Source: a virus. Taken from it: DNA of 35,537 nucleotides. Of this stretch, positions 15,524-23,559 are shown in pieces. Every line of letters begins with the position of its first letter. Positions within the stretch are counted from its first letter, which is position 1. Location: positions 1-35,537 of the IMG/VR virus record IMGVR_UViG_3300017963_000517; one strand, written 5' to 3'. Both the position numbers and the translations under genes were made by a program. The notes below the pieces were generated by a model. It was not told the DNA's origin. It saw only the letters and a list, made by a program, of their open reading frames with translations, and did no database searches.

Positions 15524-17768
15524 TGATCTCGACCTCCGCCACAAGAGCAAGAACGGTCATTGGAAGTGGAACATCCTGAACAATTGAAACTTCCGCATCC
15601 TCACCCCAATCACCATAAAACTCTAAACTCTTAGAACCGGTAAAAAGTTCTGGATCCTCTCCGATGCCAAATGGAATTGGTTTCAAGTTGTCTGTGTCGT
15701 AACCGACTTTTGCACTACAGGTTTCATAAAAATCGAGCAGGATCTCTCCTATTTTTTTCTTTTTACCCCTGGTAGATCCAGATCCAGAATCCACATGAAT
15801 TTTAGAAGGTTCGATAATAGAAGTGAAATTTAATCCAATATGAATTAAGTTTCCGTAATATGTTAAACTGACTTCGCCGGAATCCACCGTAACATCTGGA
15901 TGAACGGCACCGTCCATTAAAACGGACACCGACTCACCTTCAAGATGATCGAGCCCTGTCACATCCTTTTTGACTTTCTGAGCGGTTCCGCCTGATGTGT
16001 AGGTTCCCCAGCCAGATGAATTTATCCCAGACAACTCAAGAGTGTTTGCCGCTTTATTTGCAACGGTATAAGCCGAATCAAGACCCTGATTAACTTCTGT
16101 CATACCCTCAACATCTTTTATTCTGATTTTATCCCCGTTTTCAAATGAATGGCCGGTGATTGTCACCACTGCAGGATCGGCATTTGTAATGCCTTCTATA
16201 TCTTCGGCATCGCCCCCATCCCATGTCAGACCGGAATGAACGAAAAAACAATCTTTGATCTGGGAGAAAAACTCCATGGGTTTAAAATATTCAACATATC
16301 TTTTCGTTGAACCGCCTATGGTTCTGTTTACAATAACCCAAATCTGATCTTCTTCGTTTTCATCGCTTATCACAGCAACGGACTCAAAACTTCCATCCGT
16401 AACGATTCTGAACCATGCATATATTTCCTCCTGAACCTCATATGTCATGCCTATAAGCTGACCATCGGCACGAACAGCCCATAAGATAGGAAGGGGCTCG
16501 CTTTGAATATCCATATCCACAATACCGGATGTGGCAAGCGTGGCACCCATGGCAATATGCTTTGAAACCCTTGTCATATCTGGAGCGATATATTTGTCTG
16601 TTTCAAAAGAATATACAATTTGCTTTACACTTCTTCCGCTTCGCGTTACCCAAAGCAACGCATCCGCAACCTTTTGAGGTTCAATATTTTTAACGCCAGC
16701 ACTTATTTGTTTTTTACAAACCACATTTGTTTGTGTAATAGGGTCTTCGGCGCTTGAAGCGCCCATTTTAAAAATACCACCGACAGTTCCAATCATTAAA
16801 TAGTCTTGTCCAAAAAGCCACCGGGTTCTATCAACACGGTTTGAAGCAATGGTATATTCTATTCCTGCACTATCATCGTCAGTATCAATAGCAAAATTGT
16901 CATAATCACTAACATGGCTAAGATGAATGGTTTGTGGATTGTTATTTGTTCCAGCAGCAGCTAATCTTTGTTCAAAAAATGTGCCGCATGAAGGATTTTC
17001 GTCATTAAGGCCAAAAAGACATTCTTGCGCCGTACCGCCAGAAACATAAGCATTATAGCCAGTTGAATCTTCATCTACCAACTCGAATGTTCCACCAGCA
17101 CCAGTTACAACATTGTCAACCTTGAAATAACGATTATTAACTTCCGTCATTCCAACAACGCCCTTTATATAAACCGTACAGTCCCATTGAGCGCAAAATA
17201 TTCCACCGGCAACACATTCGCAAAACGTTGCTGGAATGTTAGCACAAGTTACCACCGCAGGGTCGGCTTTGGTAATGCCAGTGATTACCATTGCATCACT
17301 GATTCCAGCCACAAAATCATCAAGCGTCCAATTCGTATGGCTTGTACGGGTTAAAGTTTTCGGCGGATACTCTGGATGAAATATATAAAGAATGTCTGCG
17401 CTCTGGGTAAACTTTAATTCAAAAAGATGCTCTTCGGCATAGGTCGTTGTAATTTCAACGGGATTTCCAGCATCAAGCACCTGGCCCTCATCCTTATACA
17501 CACGAATATAATTTTCTCCGAATTCCAGAATATACGCTTGGATAGTGGAGAAGTGAAACGGAACCAATTTTGAAGCCTTGGAAGACGTTTTTGTTTCCAC
17601 CACAAAATAATTTCCGGGCATTCGCATGGCTCCGCCCTCAACAAGAGGAATCATGTTTTCAAGCGTACGGCATCCTGAATGATACTTTGTGATATCGCTT
17701 CGTGCAGATATCTTCGGGCTTAATTCACCCCCGTTAAAGGAGTTTATGAGCGGATTAGCCTGTGCCAT
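15516..17768 (-). CDS. Tail tubular protein B / nozzle with two FCCH-like repeats
   Basis: ATG 17768 overlaps the previous stop as TAATG; the upstream in-frame extension is ignored. The 750-residue product starts with NSFNGGELSPKISARSDITKY, then GCRTLENMIPLVEGGAMRMPG, the standard opening of podovirus tail nozzle proteins. Two related inserts, near 170-255 and 545-625, share ITxADPAVVT, VEGMTEVN and SGGTAQ. This repeat is often labelled ubiquitin-activating-enzyme FCCH-like in phages, although it has nothing to do with ubiquitin here. The protein should form the tail tip below the adaptor encoded by the gene upstream. Confidence 0.8.
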   Translation of the reverse strand: MAQANPLINSFNGGELSPKISARSDITKYHSGCRTLENMIPLVEGGAMRMPGNYFVVETKTSSKASKLVPFHFSTIQAYILEFGENYIRVYKDEGQVLDAGNPVEITTTYAEEHLFELKFTQSADILYIFHPEYPPKTLTRTSHTNWTLDDFVAGISDAMVITGITKADPAVVTCANIPATFCECVAGGIFCAQWDCTVYIKGVVGMTEVNNRYFKVDNVVTGAGGTFELVDEDSTGYNAYVSGGTAQECLFGLNDENPSCGTFFEQRLAAAGTNNNPQTIHLSHVSDYDNFAIDTDDDSAGIEYTIASNRVDRTRWLFGQDYLMIGTVGGIFKMGASSAEDPITQTNVVCKKQISAGVKNIEPQKVADALLWVTRSGRSVKQIVYSFETDKYIAPDMTRVSKHIAMGATLATSGIVDMDIQSEPLPILWAVRADGQLIGMTYEVQEEIYAWFRIVTDGSFESVAVISDENEEDQIWVIVNRTIGGSTKRYVEYFKPMEFFSQIKDCFFVHSGLTWDGGDAEDIEGITNADPAVVTITGHSFENGDKIRIKDVEGMTEVNQGLDSAYTVANKAANTLELSGINSSGWGTYTSGGTAQKVKKDVTGLDHLEGESVSVLMDGAVHPDVTVDSGEVSLTYYGNLIHIGLNFTSIIEPSKIHVDSGSGSTRGKKKKIGEILLDFYETCSAKVGYDTDNLKPIPFGIGEDPELFTGSKSLEFYGDWGEDAEVSIVQDVPLPMTVLALVAEVEISG

Positions 17769-18430
17769 TATCTCCCTGCATCCTCCCAATCAGAATTGCC
17801 GGTTTCATTCTCAAGATATTCACCTTTTCGATCATGCGCCTCTGCCCAATCTAAAGCTTTTTCATATCGAAGCATCATGGTATCGTAAATTCCTTTGCCT
17901 TTAGAAAGCGGCATGGTTAATTCAGCGGCCAATCTGAACGCAAGGGCATTGATAAATGATGCTGAAAACTTATTCACATCAACCACCCTTCTTATATAGA
18001 TGATATACAGGTCGGCAGATGAATTGTCGTAATCGGTTGCCAGAACCATCGTGCCATCAGAAAGCGTTTCAATGCTGTAGGAATATCTTGTACCCTCAAT
18101 TTCAAACTGTCCGAAAACATAAGAAGTATGATAAGACCCTGAAGGATATACGCATGGATCGTCTTCTTTGTTTTCAGCAAGCTTTAAAAAGTCAGAAGGA
18201 AGAGTGTAGGCGTAATCATAGCCGAATGCAGGGGAAGAAGGATTTTGAACAAGGGCTTTCCTGGTTCGCGCGAATGACCAATTTCCAGCTTCAAGAACTT
18301 CGTCCCTGATATAATCCCAGACATTGTTTGCCGCAATAGCTTGGGCGGAATCCTCGCCAGCATCTACGATTCTTAAAGCGCCGATCCGCCCAAGCGCCAT
18401 ATTGATGACACCCGTTTTGTCATAGGCCAT
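17768..18430 (-). CDS. Tail tubular protein A (head-tail adaptor)
   Basis: A 220-residue protein with the family opening INMALGRIGALRIVDAGEDS, followed by CNLCY-independent markers: an Ala-rich AIAANNVWDYIRDEVLEAGNW segment (near 29-50), YDYAYTLPSDFLKLA (near 71-85) and IYIRRVVDVNKFSASFINALA near 150. These match T7 gp11-type adaptor proteins that join portal to nozzle. A GAGGG ribosome site precedes ATG 18430. It is coupled with the nozzle gene by TAATG. Confidence 0.8.
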   Translation of the reverse strand: MAYDKTGVINMALGRIGALRIVDAGEDSAQAIAANNVWDYIRDEVLEAGNWSFARTRKALVQNPSSPAFGYDYAYTLPSDFLKLAENKEDDPCVYPSGSYHTSYVFGQFEIEGTRYSYSIETLSDGTMVLATDYDNSSADLYIIYIRRVVDVNKFSASFINALAFRLAAELTMPLSKGKGIYDTMMLRYEKALDWAEAHDRKGEYLENETGNSDWEDAGR

Positions 18431-18433
18431 TTT

Positions 18434-18763
18434 TTAACCCTCGGTTTCGGATTTCTCAACCTTTCCGGCTGCCAAGGCTGCCTCGCAATGGCCCAAATGG
18501 AGAGAAATGTTTTTTACTTCTTTGTCGCAATATTTACATTTAACCATTTTAGCCGGCTTCGGCTCGACAACACCGGGTATCTTTCTCGTAGTCTGGATCA
18601 GCTTTCCTTTTTTATCCTTGGTTTTGTGATACACTTCGGTTCCCGGGGGAAAATCAAAATACAAAGCAATCGGCTCCATGGGATCGATATCGTCTGTATC
18701 CCCGGGATAATACCTTCTGCCTCTTTTTGTGCACCAACAACGCCTTTTACAAGTAACAACCAT
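18434..18763 (-). CDS. Small Cys-rich protein with zinc-finger-like tail, 109 aa
   Basis: A strong GGAGG site precedes ATG 18763. The N-terminus is basic with three Cys (VTCKRRCWCTKRGRRYYPGD). The middle carries a TDDIDPMEPIALYFDFPPGTEV stretch typical of small head proteins. Residues about 75-93 read KCKYCDKEVKNISLHLGHC, a C-x2-C...H-x3-H/C zinc-finger-like unit. It lies between the cement protein and the tail adaptor, so a head-completion role is possible. I do not recognise the family. Confidence 0.6.
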   Translation of the reverse strand: MVVTCKRRCWCTKRGRRYYPGDTDDIDPMEPIALYFDFPPGTEVYHKTKDKKGKLIQTTRKIPGVVEPKPAKMVKCKYCDKEVKNISLHLGHCEAALAAGKVEKSETEG

Positions 18764-18785
18764 TTTTTCCTCCGTAATTCATGGG

Positions 18786-18803
18786 GGGGGCTTTTCAGCC
18801 CCC
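18786..18803 (-). other. Strong G/C hairpin between head genes
   Basis: AGCCCCC at 18797-18803 and GGGGGCT at 18786-18792 form a 7-bp stem with a 4-nt loop, 12 bases after the stop of the cement-protein gene. No U-run follows on the - strand, so it is not a classical terminator. It could protect the 3' end of the capsid-cement mRNA or slow ribosomes and lower tail expression. Confidence 0.5.
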
Positions 18804-18814
18804 GTTATTTAAGT

Positions 18815-19216
18815 TTAGGCAGCGCCATCCTTATTGGTACCAAACCACATGGTAACTTCGCCCAATGTTGCCGACTCGGATACGATATCAAACAATGCTC
18901 TTGCATATCGCAAACACGGAATTGAGCCCATTGGCACATAAAAGTGAGCCCCAAGGGTAAGGTTGGCAACCGGAATAAACATGCCGGAATGCTTGGTTGT
19001 TGGCGAGGTCGCGGCACCATGAACGATCCAGAGAATCGCTCCGCTGTCAAGATCCGTGAAGGCTTCTGTGACAACCATGTGGAGGCCAAACTCTCCACCG
19101 GCATTTACATTTGGAGTTGTTTGCTCGAAATCAACTTCATTCTCGCTGTATTCATCGGCAGCATGACCGATATCAGCGTCATCATGAAGTAAATATTTAT
19201 AGTCATACATAGGCAT
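18815..19216 (-). CDS. Capsid cement/decoration protein (Bbp16-like)
   Basis: A 133-residue beta-rich protein directly downstream of the capsid gene. The chain DYKYLLHDDADIGH..., LHMVVTEAFTDLDSGA, TLGAHFYVPMGSIPCLRYARALFDI and GEVTMWFGTNKDGAA resembles the BPP-1 cement protein Bbp16, a jelly-roll subunit that clamps capsid subunits from outside. The match is by pattern and gene position, not by calculated alignment. A strong ribosome site (AAGGAGG) suits the high copy number expected. Confidence 0.7.
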   Translation of the reverse strand: MPMYDYKYLLHDDADIGHAADEYSENEVDFEQTTPNVNAGGEFGLHMVVTEAFTDLDSGAILWIVHGAATSPTTKHSGMFIPVANLTLGAHFYVPMGSIPCLRYARALFDIVSESATLGEVTMWFGTNKDGAA

Positions 19217-19248
19217 TTTACAGCCCTCCTTTTTGCCTTGTTTAAGGT

Positions 19249-20265
19249 TTAAGTAACTTCGGTTTCTGTTTCATCGAGCATCTCGGCCTTATAAACCGGA
19301 ATGCCTCTGAACACCGTAATATTTCCGCCCCATACGTTATCCGGAAGATAACGCACATTGGTTTTGTCCTTGGCCCGAATGTCGAGATACTCTTTAACAC
19401 TTGCAGATACCAACATTACCGTACCGGGAGCCGCCCCGCCGCTCGGAAGCCTGTTAATCATCCTGATGGCATTGTCCTCATCAAAGATATTAGACGAGCC
19501 GGTTACTTCGATATTAGCCAACCTCTGAACGCATCGCTCGTCTTTGACCACAAGGCCCATATACCAAGCGAAATGAGTTCTCAGGACTTCCATGTATTTT
19601 GGTGTAGCTAAAGTGTTTGTGTTGGCGGTATGCTTTCCGAGATCTTCAATATGAAGACCGCCCGGAAGGTTTTTAGGATAGATCCCGAAAACCTTATTTT
19701 TCCCGAGCTCAAGAATCCATACGCTCGTTGTGTCACCGCCGGAACCGCCTTGATCCAATACGTGAGGCTGCCACGTGGTATCACCGTTTGGATAACGATC
19801 AATCTCGTTAAACCGTACCGCCAGTCCGTTAAACGCAGCAGGATCAGAAGCCAGAGAACCATAAAGAATAAGATCTTCCATTTTCTGAGTCAAGCCCTCG
19901 ACCTTGGCCTGATCTTCGTCCTGCCTCCATGCGTTAGGATCGTTCTGAATTTTCCAAAGCGCATAATCAACCTCGGAATAATCTTCCACCATGGCGATCG
20001 GATCGGTGAACGGTGTTTTATGAGATGCGGAAAGGACAACACCCTCATTGAACCGCCTGGTTCCAGGTGTCGGGATATATGTCCTTCGAGCATCGATGTT
20101 GGACATTATTTGATTACTTGCGACCATTGGAAGCAACCTTATAAGAGGACACTTCCGCGCAAGAATATTTGCAGCCCATATATACTGAGCCTGTGCATCT
20201 AAGGATGTGTAGGAATTAACCACATCCATAAGAGTGTAATATCCTAAAAGGTCTGTTGAGGCCAT
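19249..20265 (-). CDS. Major capsid protein (BPP-1 Bbp17 / epsilon15 gp7 type)
   Basis: The likely start is ATG 20265 behind GAAAGGAGAG; the frame is open further upstream but that part covers a structured leader. The 338-residue length matches the ~335 residues of epsilon15-type capsid proteins. Recognisable parts are NILARKCPLIRLLPMVASNQ near 30-47, RTYIPTPGTRRFNEGV, a segment rich in YSEVDYALWKIQNDP near 95-110, and the C-terminal YLPDNVWGGNITVFRGIPVYK. It should adopt the HK97 fold. It lies between scaffold and cement genes, and its translation start is 20 bases after a complex RNA element shared with one other gene. Confidence 0.85.
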   Translation of the reverse strand: MASTDLLGYYTLMDVVNSYTSLDAQAQYIWAANILARKCPLIRLLPMVASNQIMSNIDARRTYIPTPGTRRFNEGVVLSASHKTPFTDPIAMVEDYSEVDYALWKIQNDPNAWRQDEDQAKVEGLTQKMEDLILYGSLASDPAAFNGLAVRFNEIDRYPNGDTTWQPHVLDQGGSGGDTTSVWILELGKNKVFGIYPKNLPGGLHIEDLGKHTANTNTLATPKYMEVLRTHFAWYMGLVVKDERCVQRLANIEVTGSSNIFDEDNAIRMINRLPSGGAAPGTVMLVSASVKEYLDIRAKDKTNVRYLPDNVWGGNITVFRGIPVYKAEMLDETETEVT

Positions 20266-20284
20266 TTTCTCTCTCCTTTCATAA

Positions 20285-20381
20285 GGGCAACAAAAAAGGG
20301 GCAAACAGATTGAGTGGGTGAGCACTCACCTGCTGCCCCTTAGTTTTTTTGCTGTCCTCTACTGGCCGGTAGAGTTAGCCC
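20285..20381 (-). promoter_or_regulatory. Structured RNA leader E1 before the capsid gene
   Basis: Read on the - strand it fills the scaffold-capsid gap. In order: block GGGCTAACT; hairpin CTAC/GTAG; block AGGACAGCAA; stem AGGGGCA/TGCCCCT enclosing hairpin GGTGAG-TG-CTCACC; six U; block GTTGCCC, which can pair back with GGACAGCAA over 8 of 9 positions. An alternative pairing TGAGTG/CACTCA competes with the inner hairpin. The same blocks and architecture recur at 23560-23663 with different stem sequences that still pair. GC stem plus U-run looks like an attenuator or terminator, and no promoter separates it from the capsid start. It may also be a processing or stability element. Confidence 0.65.
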
Positions 20382-20387
20382 GAATTG

Positions 20388-21107
20388 TTATGGTTTCGGA
20401 GACTTGTCATACATCATTCCGGTTTTGCCTTCTTTTTGTTTCAAAGGCGTGCCGGGCGGAGTGGTATCATCCCCCATGGCCTTACCAATTTCAAAAAATG
20501 CTCTGATAAGGACAGGATGATTTCCCAGTCCGGTTTCATCAAGGAATGCGTCAAACTCAGCCCCCGAAAATTTTTGAAATGCACGTTTTGTGATTTCAAG
20601 GTTTTCGTCGTAATCAGCCCCCCAATCGGTTTTAAGCTTTTCATCAGCTTCGGTCTTTGAACTTTCCGCTTTTCTATTGATCTCTTCATTCAAGCCCTGA
20701 ATAAAACCGTCCCAGGCTTGAGAAATCAAAGTGGCTTGATCTTTTGATAGGTTTGCCTTGTGGAAGGTGTCTCTCGCCCAATTAGTCATAGCCTCATCGT
20801 GCTCGACACCCTCTCCTTTTGGAAATTCGTAATCCTCCGCCTTTTCTGGAACGCCTAAAGCTTTAAAGAATGCTGATTTTTCCTCCGGTGTGGATTGCTC
20901 AGTCAACTTGGGGATATAATCCTTGGTGATACTTTCCTCAAAGGTTGTAACTTTCCCCTGAAGTTCATTCACCCTCCCATCAAGCTCACTGGCCTTCCCC
21001 ACAGTGTCGAGATGTGCTTTTGCAAAATCTCCAATAGTCTCGAATGAGGTAAAAGCTTCGTTCTCTTTCAGGTCGTCCGGTAACTGTGCCATCCATTCAC
21101 CCGCCAT
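20388..21107 (-). CDS. Head scaffolding protein
   Basis: A 239-residue acidic helical protein directly upstream of the capsid gene. Its N-terminus WMAQLPDDLKENEAFTSFETI plus GDFAKAHLDTVGKASELDGRV is the usual start of phage scaffolding proteins of this kind. A predicted coiled coil (ELQGKVTTFEESI) and the block PEKAEDYEFP near 95 are also typical. The C-terminus is charged (PLKQKEGKTGMMYDKSPKP), as for capsid-binding scaffold tails. The ribosome site AGGAG is strong. No protease motif seen. Confidence 0.75.
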   Translation of the reverse strand: MAGEWMAQLPDDLKENEAFTSFETIGDFAKAHLDTVGKASELDGRVNELQGKVTTFEESITKDYIPKLTEQSTPEEKSAFFKALGVPEKAEDYEFPKGEGVEHDEAMTNWARDTFHKANLSKDQATLISQAWDGFIQGLNEEINRKAESSKTEADEKLKTDWGADYDENLEITKRAFQKFSGAEFDAFLDETGLGNHPVLIRAFFEIGKAMGDDTTPPGTPLKQKEGKTGMMYDKSPKP

Positions 21108-21121
21108 AATCTATACTCCTT

Positions 21122-21352
21122 TCACTCTTTTGGTGAGTTTTTATATTCCATCTTGGCATTAGCTATGCGCTGCATAGCCTCTGCTTTGGCCTTTTGATCT
21201 TCAGCTATTTTCTTAGCAACTTCTTGTGCCATCTTAAATCTTTCTGGGTCCGCCTTTATGACTTCTGCCTCTGTAAGAGTGTGTGCATCATTTTCAGCCA
21301 TCCACTCTTTTTCTTCCTCTGTTTTATCCGGCATTGCTACTGTGTCTGTCAT
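21122..21352 (-). CDS. Small helical hypothetical protein, 76 aa
   Basis: Starts in the ATGA overlap with the 49-residue gene. The product is acidic at the start (MTDTVAMPDKTEEEKEW) and then one long charged helix rich in Lys/Ala (MAQEVAKKIAEDQKAKAEAMQRI). It is encoded immediately before the scaffold gene and could be a head-assembly accessory. No family recognised. Confidence 0.55.
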   Translation of the reverse strand: MTDTVAMPDKTEEEKEWMAENDAHTLTEAEVIKADPERFKMAQEVAKKIAEDQKAKAEAMQRIANAKMEYKNSPKE

Positions 21353-21498
21353 TGTTTCTTCCTTTTTCTTTTACGCAATTCAGCCCCCTTGACCTTTCCC
21401 GCATTAATAGAGGCATAAAAAACTTCTTCGCCCTTTTCTTTGCCGAAATGCCTTTTCATTTCAGTAAGTACGGTTTTTCCTTTTTTAGTCAGTGGCAT
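21349..21498 (-). CDS. Small basic phage protein, 49 aa
   Basis: A short gene from ATG 21498 to TGA 21351-21349, coupled to the next gene by ATGA, behind a GAGAGGGAT ribosome site. The product MPLTKKGKTVLTEMKRHFG..., then KGEEVFYASINAGKVKGAE and a very basic tail LRKRKRKKQ, matches a small protein often found in head modules of many phages (MPLTKKGKKI...YGxKKGExVFYAS). Its function is not known to me; the basic tail suggests nucleic acid contact. Confidence 0.7.
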   Translation of the reverse strand: MPLTKKGKTVLTEMKRHFGKEKGEEVFYASINAGKVKGAELRKRKRKKQ

Positions 21499-21500
21499 TT

Positions 21501-21734
21501 TTAATCCCTCTCTATGTGCTCCATATCTCCCGATTTACTTGAGCCTAAAAGCACTTTTTTTAAATCGACCTTGCCATCCTCATATACTTTCAGCCTATAC
21601 TCAACTGTAAGCGGAGGATGTTTTTTAATAGATGTCTGGATTTTGTCCGATACTAACGCGAACATTATAAATCCGAACAAAACGCCAAGCATTCCAACTA
21701 AAAACAATGCATTAATCTGCGACTTCTCTGACAC
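21501..21734 (-). CDS. Small single-pass membrane protein, 77 aa
   Basis: GTG start at 21734 with GGAGGT 8 bases before it, overlapping the O-antigen-ligase-like gene by 23 bases. One membrane helix at about residues 9-27 (ALFLVGMLGVLFGFIMFAL) is followed by a short soluble domain with TVEYRLKVYEDGKVDLKKV. The coupling to the preceding envelope gene suggests a shared role in the inner membrane. No family recognised. Confidence 0.55.
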   Translation of the reverse strand: MSEKSQINALFLVGMLGVLFGFIMFALVSDKIQTSIKKHPPLTVEYRLKVYEDGKVDLKKVLLGSSKSGDMEHIERD

Positions 21735-22815
21735 GAAGCTGTACCTCCAAAATTGCCAGCCATAAAATGATAAGCATTCCGTTTATTGCGTTCATTCTAA
21801 AAGCTGAATTGGCGATACACACGCCGATTACAGCACCGAGAGATGAAAGCGAAATTATACAATGTCTGGGAATTTTAAAATCTCTGATTGTTAATTCTCT
21901 CGCTCTTAAAATCACACTTATTAAAAAATTTACAGTTATGAAAATCGAAACAATTCCCATTTCGATATAGTTTTGAATAAAAGTATTGTGTAGCCTTATA
22001 ATTCCTTTAAAAATAGGCTTTACTTTTATTACGTCTTGATAAATCTCGGTCCATCTGCCAAGACCGATACCCAAAAGGTAAGTTTTATGATGAACTGATA
22101 ACTTTACAGCCTCGGTCCATATATTTAAGCGCCTACTGATATCCGGGGCATCTATAAAAAGCGTATAAAATATAAGACCTGAAAATATTAATACAGGCGG
22201 CCAAAATTTATACCCGTTCAGCCCTGCATAGATTATAAACGCAAGACATAGCCCGACAACACCCCCAAAAGACTTGCTTAATATTAATCCGACAACAGGG
22301 ATCAATATAAAAAAAAGCCAGCCTTTCCGAAAAAACGCCGGAGCGCAAAGAGCCATAAGTGCACTTGATTCATTAGGGTTTGCGGTTAAGCCCGTTGGAA
22401 ACCTCCATTTCACAATAAAAGCCTCGAAAAACAGGATGTATAAATGAAGCATGGCAACAATACATAAGGCATCAAATATGCGTTCACAGTTCTGGCATTT
22501 TAAAACGATAACAGAATAAAACAGGCAGCCCACTGTTATGTTTATCAACACCAAATGAGATTGCATGGTGTTTAATTTACCGGTATATAAAAATGCCGGC
22601 AGAGAATGAGAAATTAACGCCAGCAATAAAAACACTGCTACCCATTTGTTCACGTTCTCATATAAAAAGATCGCAAAAACGAGTAGGGATGCACAAACAA
22701 CCATGAACTCAAAAAGAGCCCTCATGTTCTTTGCAGGAAAATGGATAAATGCAATCATTAAAACGATAGAAGCAATTACCCATTGCCATTTATTGTTTCG
22801 CTGTGTAAACTCCAT
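21712..22815 (-). CDS. O-antigen ligase/polymerase-like membrane protein (Wzy_C family)
   Basis: A ~367-residue polytopic membrane protein with about ten hydrophobic segments. It shows Wzy_C/WaaL signatures: PTGLTANPNESSALMAL near 140-156, LSKSFGGVVGL near 179-189, an Arg/Trp pair in RRLNIWTEA near 228-236, GIGLGRW at 249-255 and LHNTFIQNYIEMGI at 275-288, whose His matches the catalytic-type His of the periplasmic loop. Such proteins join O-antigen or related glycans in the periplasm. Temperate phages can carry polymerase homologues for seroconversion. Its location between portal and scaffold, overlapping both neighbouring genes, is very unusual. Which glycan it uses is unknown. Confidence 0.78.
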   Translation of the reverse strand: MEFTQRNNKWQWVIASIVLMIAFIHFPAKNMRALFEFMVVCASLLVFAIFLYENVNKWVAVFLLLALISHSLPAFLYTGKLNTMQSHLVLINITVGCLFYSVIVLKCQNCERIFDALCIVAMLHLYILFFEAFIVKWRFPTGLTANPNESSALMALCAPAFFRKGWLFFILIPVVGLILSKSFGGVVGLCLAFIIYAGLNGYKFWPPVLIFSGLIFYTLFIDAPDISRRLNIWTEAVKLSVHHKTYLLGIGLGRWTEIYQDVIKVKPIFKGIIRLHNTFIQNYIEMGIVSIFITVNFLISVILRARELTIRDFKIPRHCIISLSSLGAVIGVCIANSAFRMNAINGMLIILWLAILEVQLRVREVAD

Positions 22816-23539
22816 CAAAACCCTTCAACTCTAAATTGGCCGTTGCGTGAGTTGTGGCATTAAACACTTCGATGGTATAAAAATGCCCCGCTGTCATTGC
22901 GGCAATTCCTGTGGCATCCAAGGTCAAAGTCAGGACATCGCATTTGACATCAAGGGATGCCTCGGTTGATGTAACTGTGCTCTGGCCTATCTCAGCGGCA
23001 TCAAACGCTGTGCCATCGGCATTGTCCCAAAGCATCCAATCCAGTTTTGTGCTTGTACCGTCAGCGGTATTAGACGAAATCAGGGCATAAAAAACCAGCG
23101 CCGTATCAGCAACATAGTCCGGTGGCAGCCTAAAGGTTTTTTGAATGCCCGCGGTTTCTCCCGAGTTGTCCCAGATAATAGCCGGGATATTATCAGCAGT
23201 TCCCATCTCCGGCGCTGAAGCATCGTCAATGTCGTCGGCTGAATCAACTACCCAGCCGGCCAAGCCTCCGCCGATACCAGGAAGTGGCCTTGTCACATTG
23301 GCAATTTCACCGGCCCCCACTTTTTCAGCCGGAAGTATGACATCAGTGTTGACGGTCAACGTATTAATGTTTGCGGTATTCCACGGAGCATCCGAATTAC
23401 CCAAACATCCGACACTGGGACGATCCGGATTTTCGCATCTGCCTACGGTCCCTCCGCAACCGTACCCAGACGCATAAGCCATGCCAGCAGTCATTAAAAC
23501 GATCAAAATTGCCACTAAAACTTTCTTAAAAATCTTCAT
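22790..23539 (-). CDS. Secreted jelly-roll-like protein, 249 aa
   Basis: The ATG at 23539 has a GGAGGAAAGGA ribosome site and opens a signal peptide (MKIFKKVLVAILIVLMTAGMAYA, mature SGYGCGG). The first mature segment has three Cys (GYGCGGTVGRCENP, VGCLGN). The rest looks like a beta sandwich: IIWDNSGETAGIQKTFRLPP, YVADTALVFYALISSN, KLDWMLWD. Similar beta domains occur in phage head fibres and decorations. It is located in the head cluster, is preceded by RNA element E2 and overlaps the O-antigen-ligase-like gene. Either an exported surface protein or a virion decoration added outside the cytoplasm. Confidence 0.62.
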   Translation of the reverse strand: MKIFKKVLVAILIVLMTAGMAYASGYGCGGTVGRCENPDRPSVGCLGNSDAPWNTANINTLTVNTDVILPAEKVGAGEIANVTRPLPGIGGGLAGWVVDSADDIDDASAPEMGTADNIPAIIWDNSGETAGIQKTFRLPPDYVADTALVFYALISSNTADGTSTKLDWMLWDNADGTAFDAAEIGQSTVTSTEASLDVKCDVLTLTLDATGIAAMTAGHFYTIEVFNATTHATANLELKGFDGVYTAKQ

Positions 23540-23559
23540 TTTCCTTTCCTCCGGTTTCC

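Noticed and set aside
19630-20202. 190-codon + strand frame opposite the capsid gene
   Set aside because: Antisense of the capsid gene, whose identity and ribosome site are clear.
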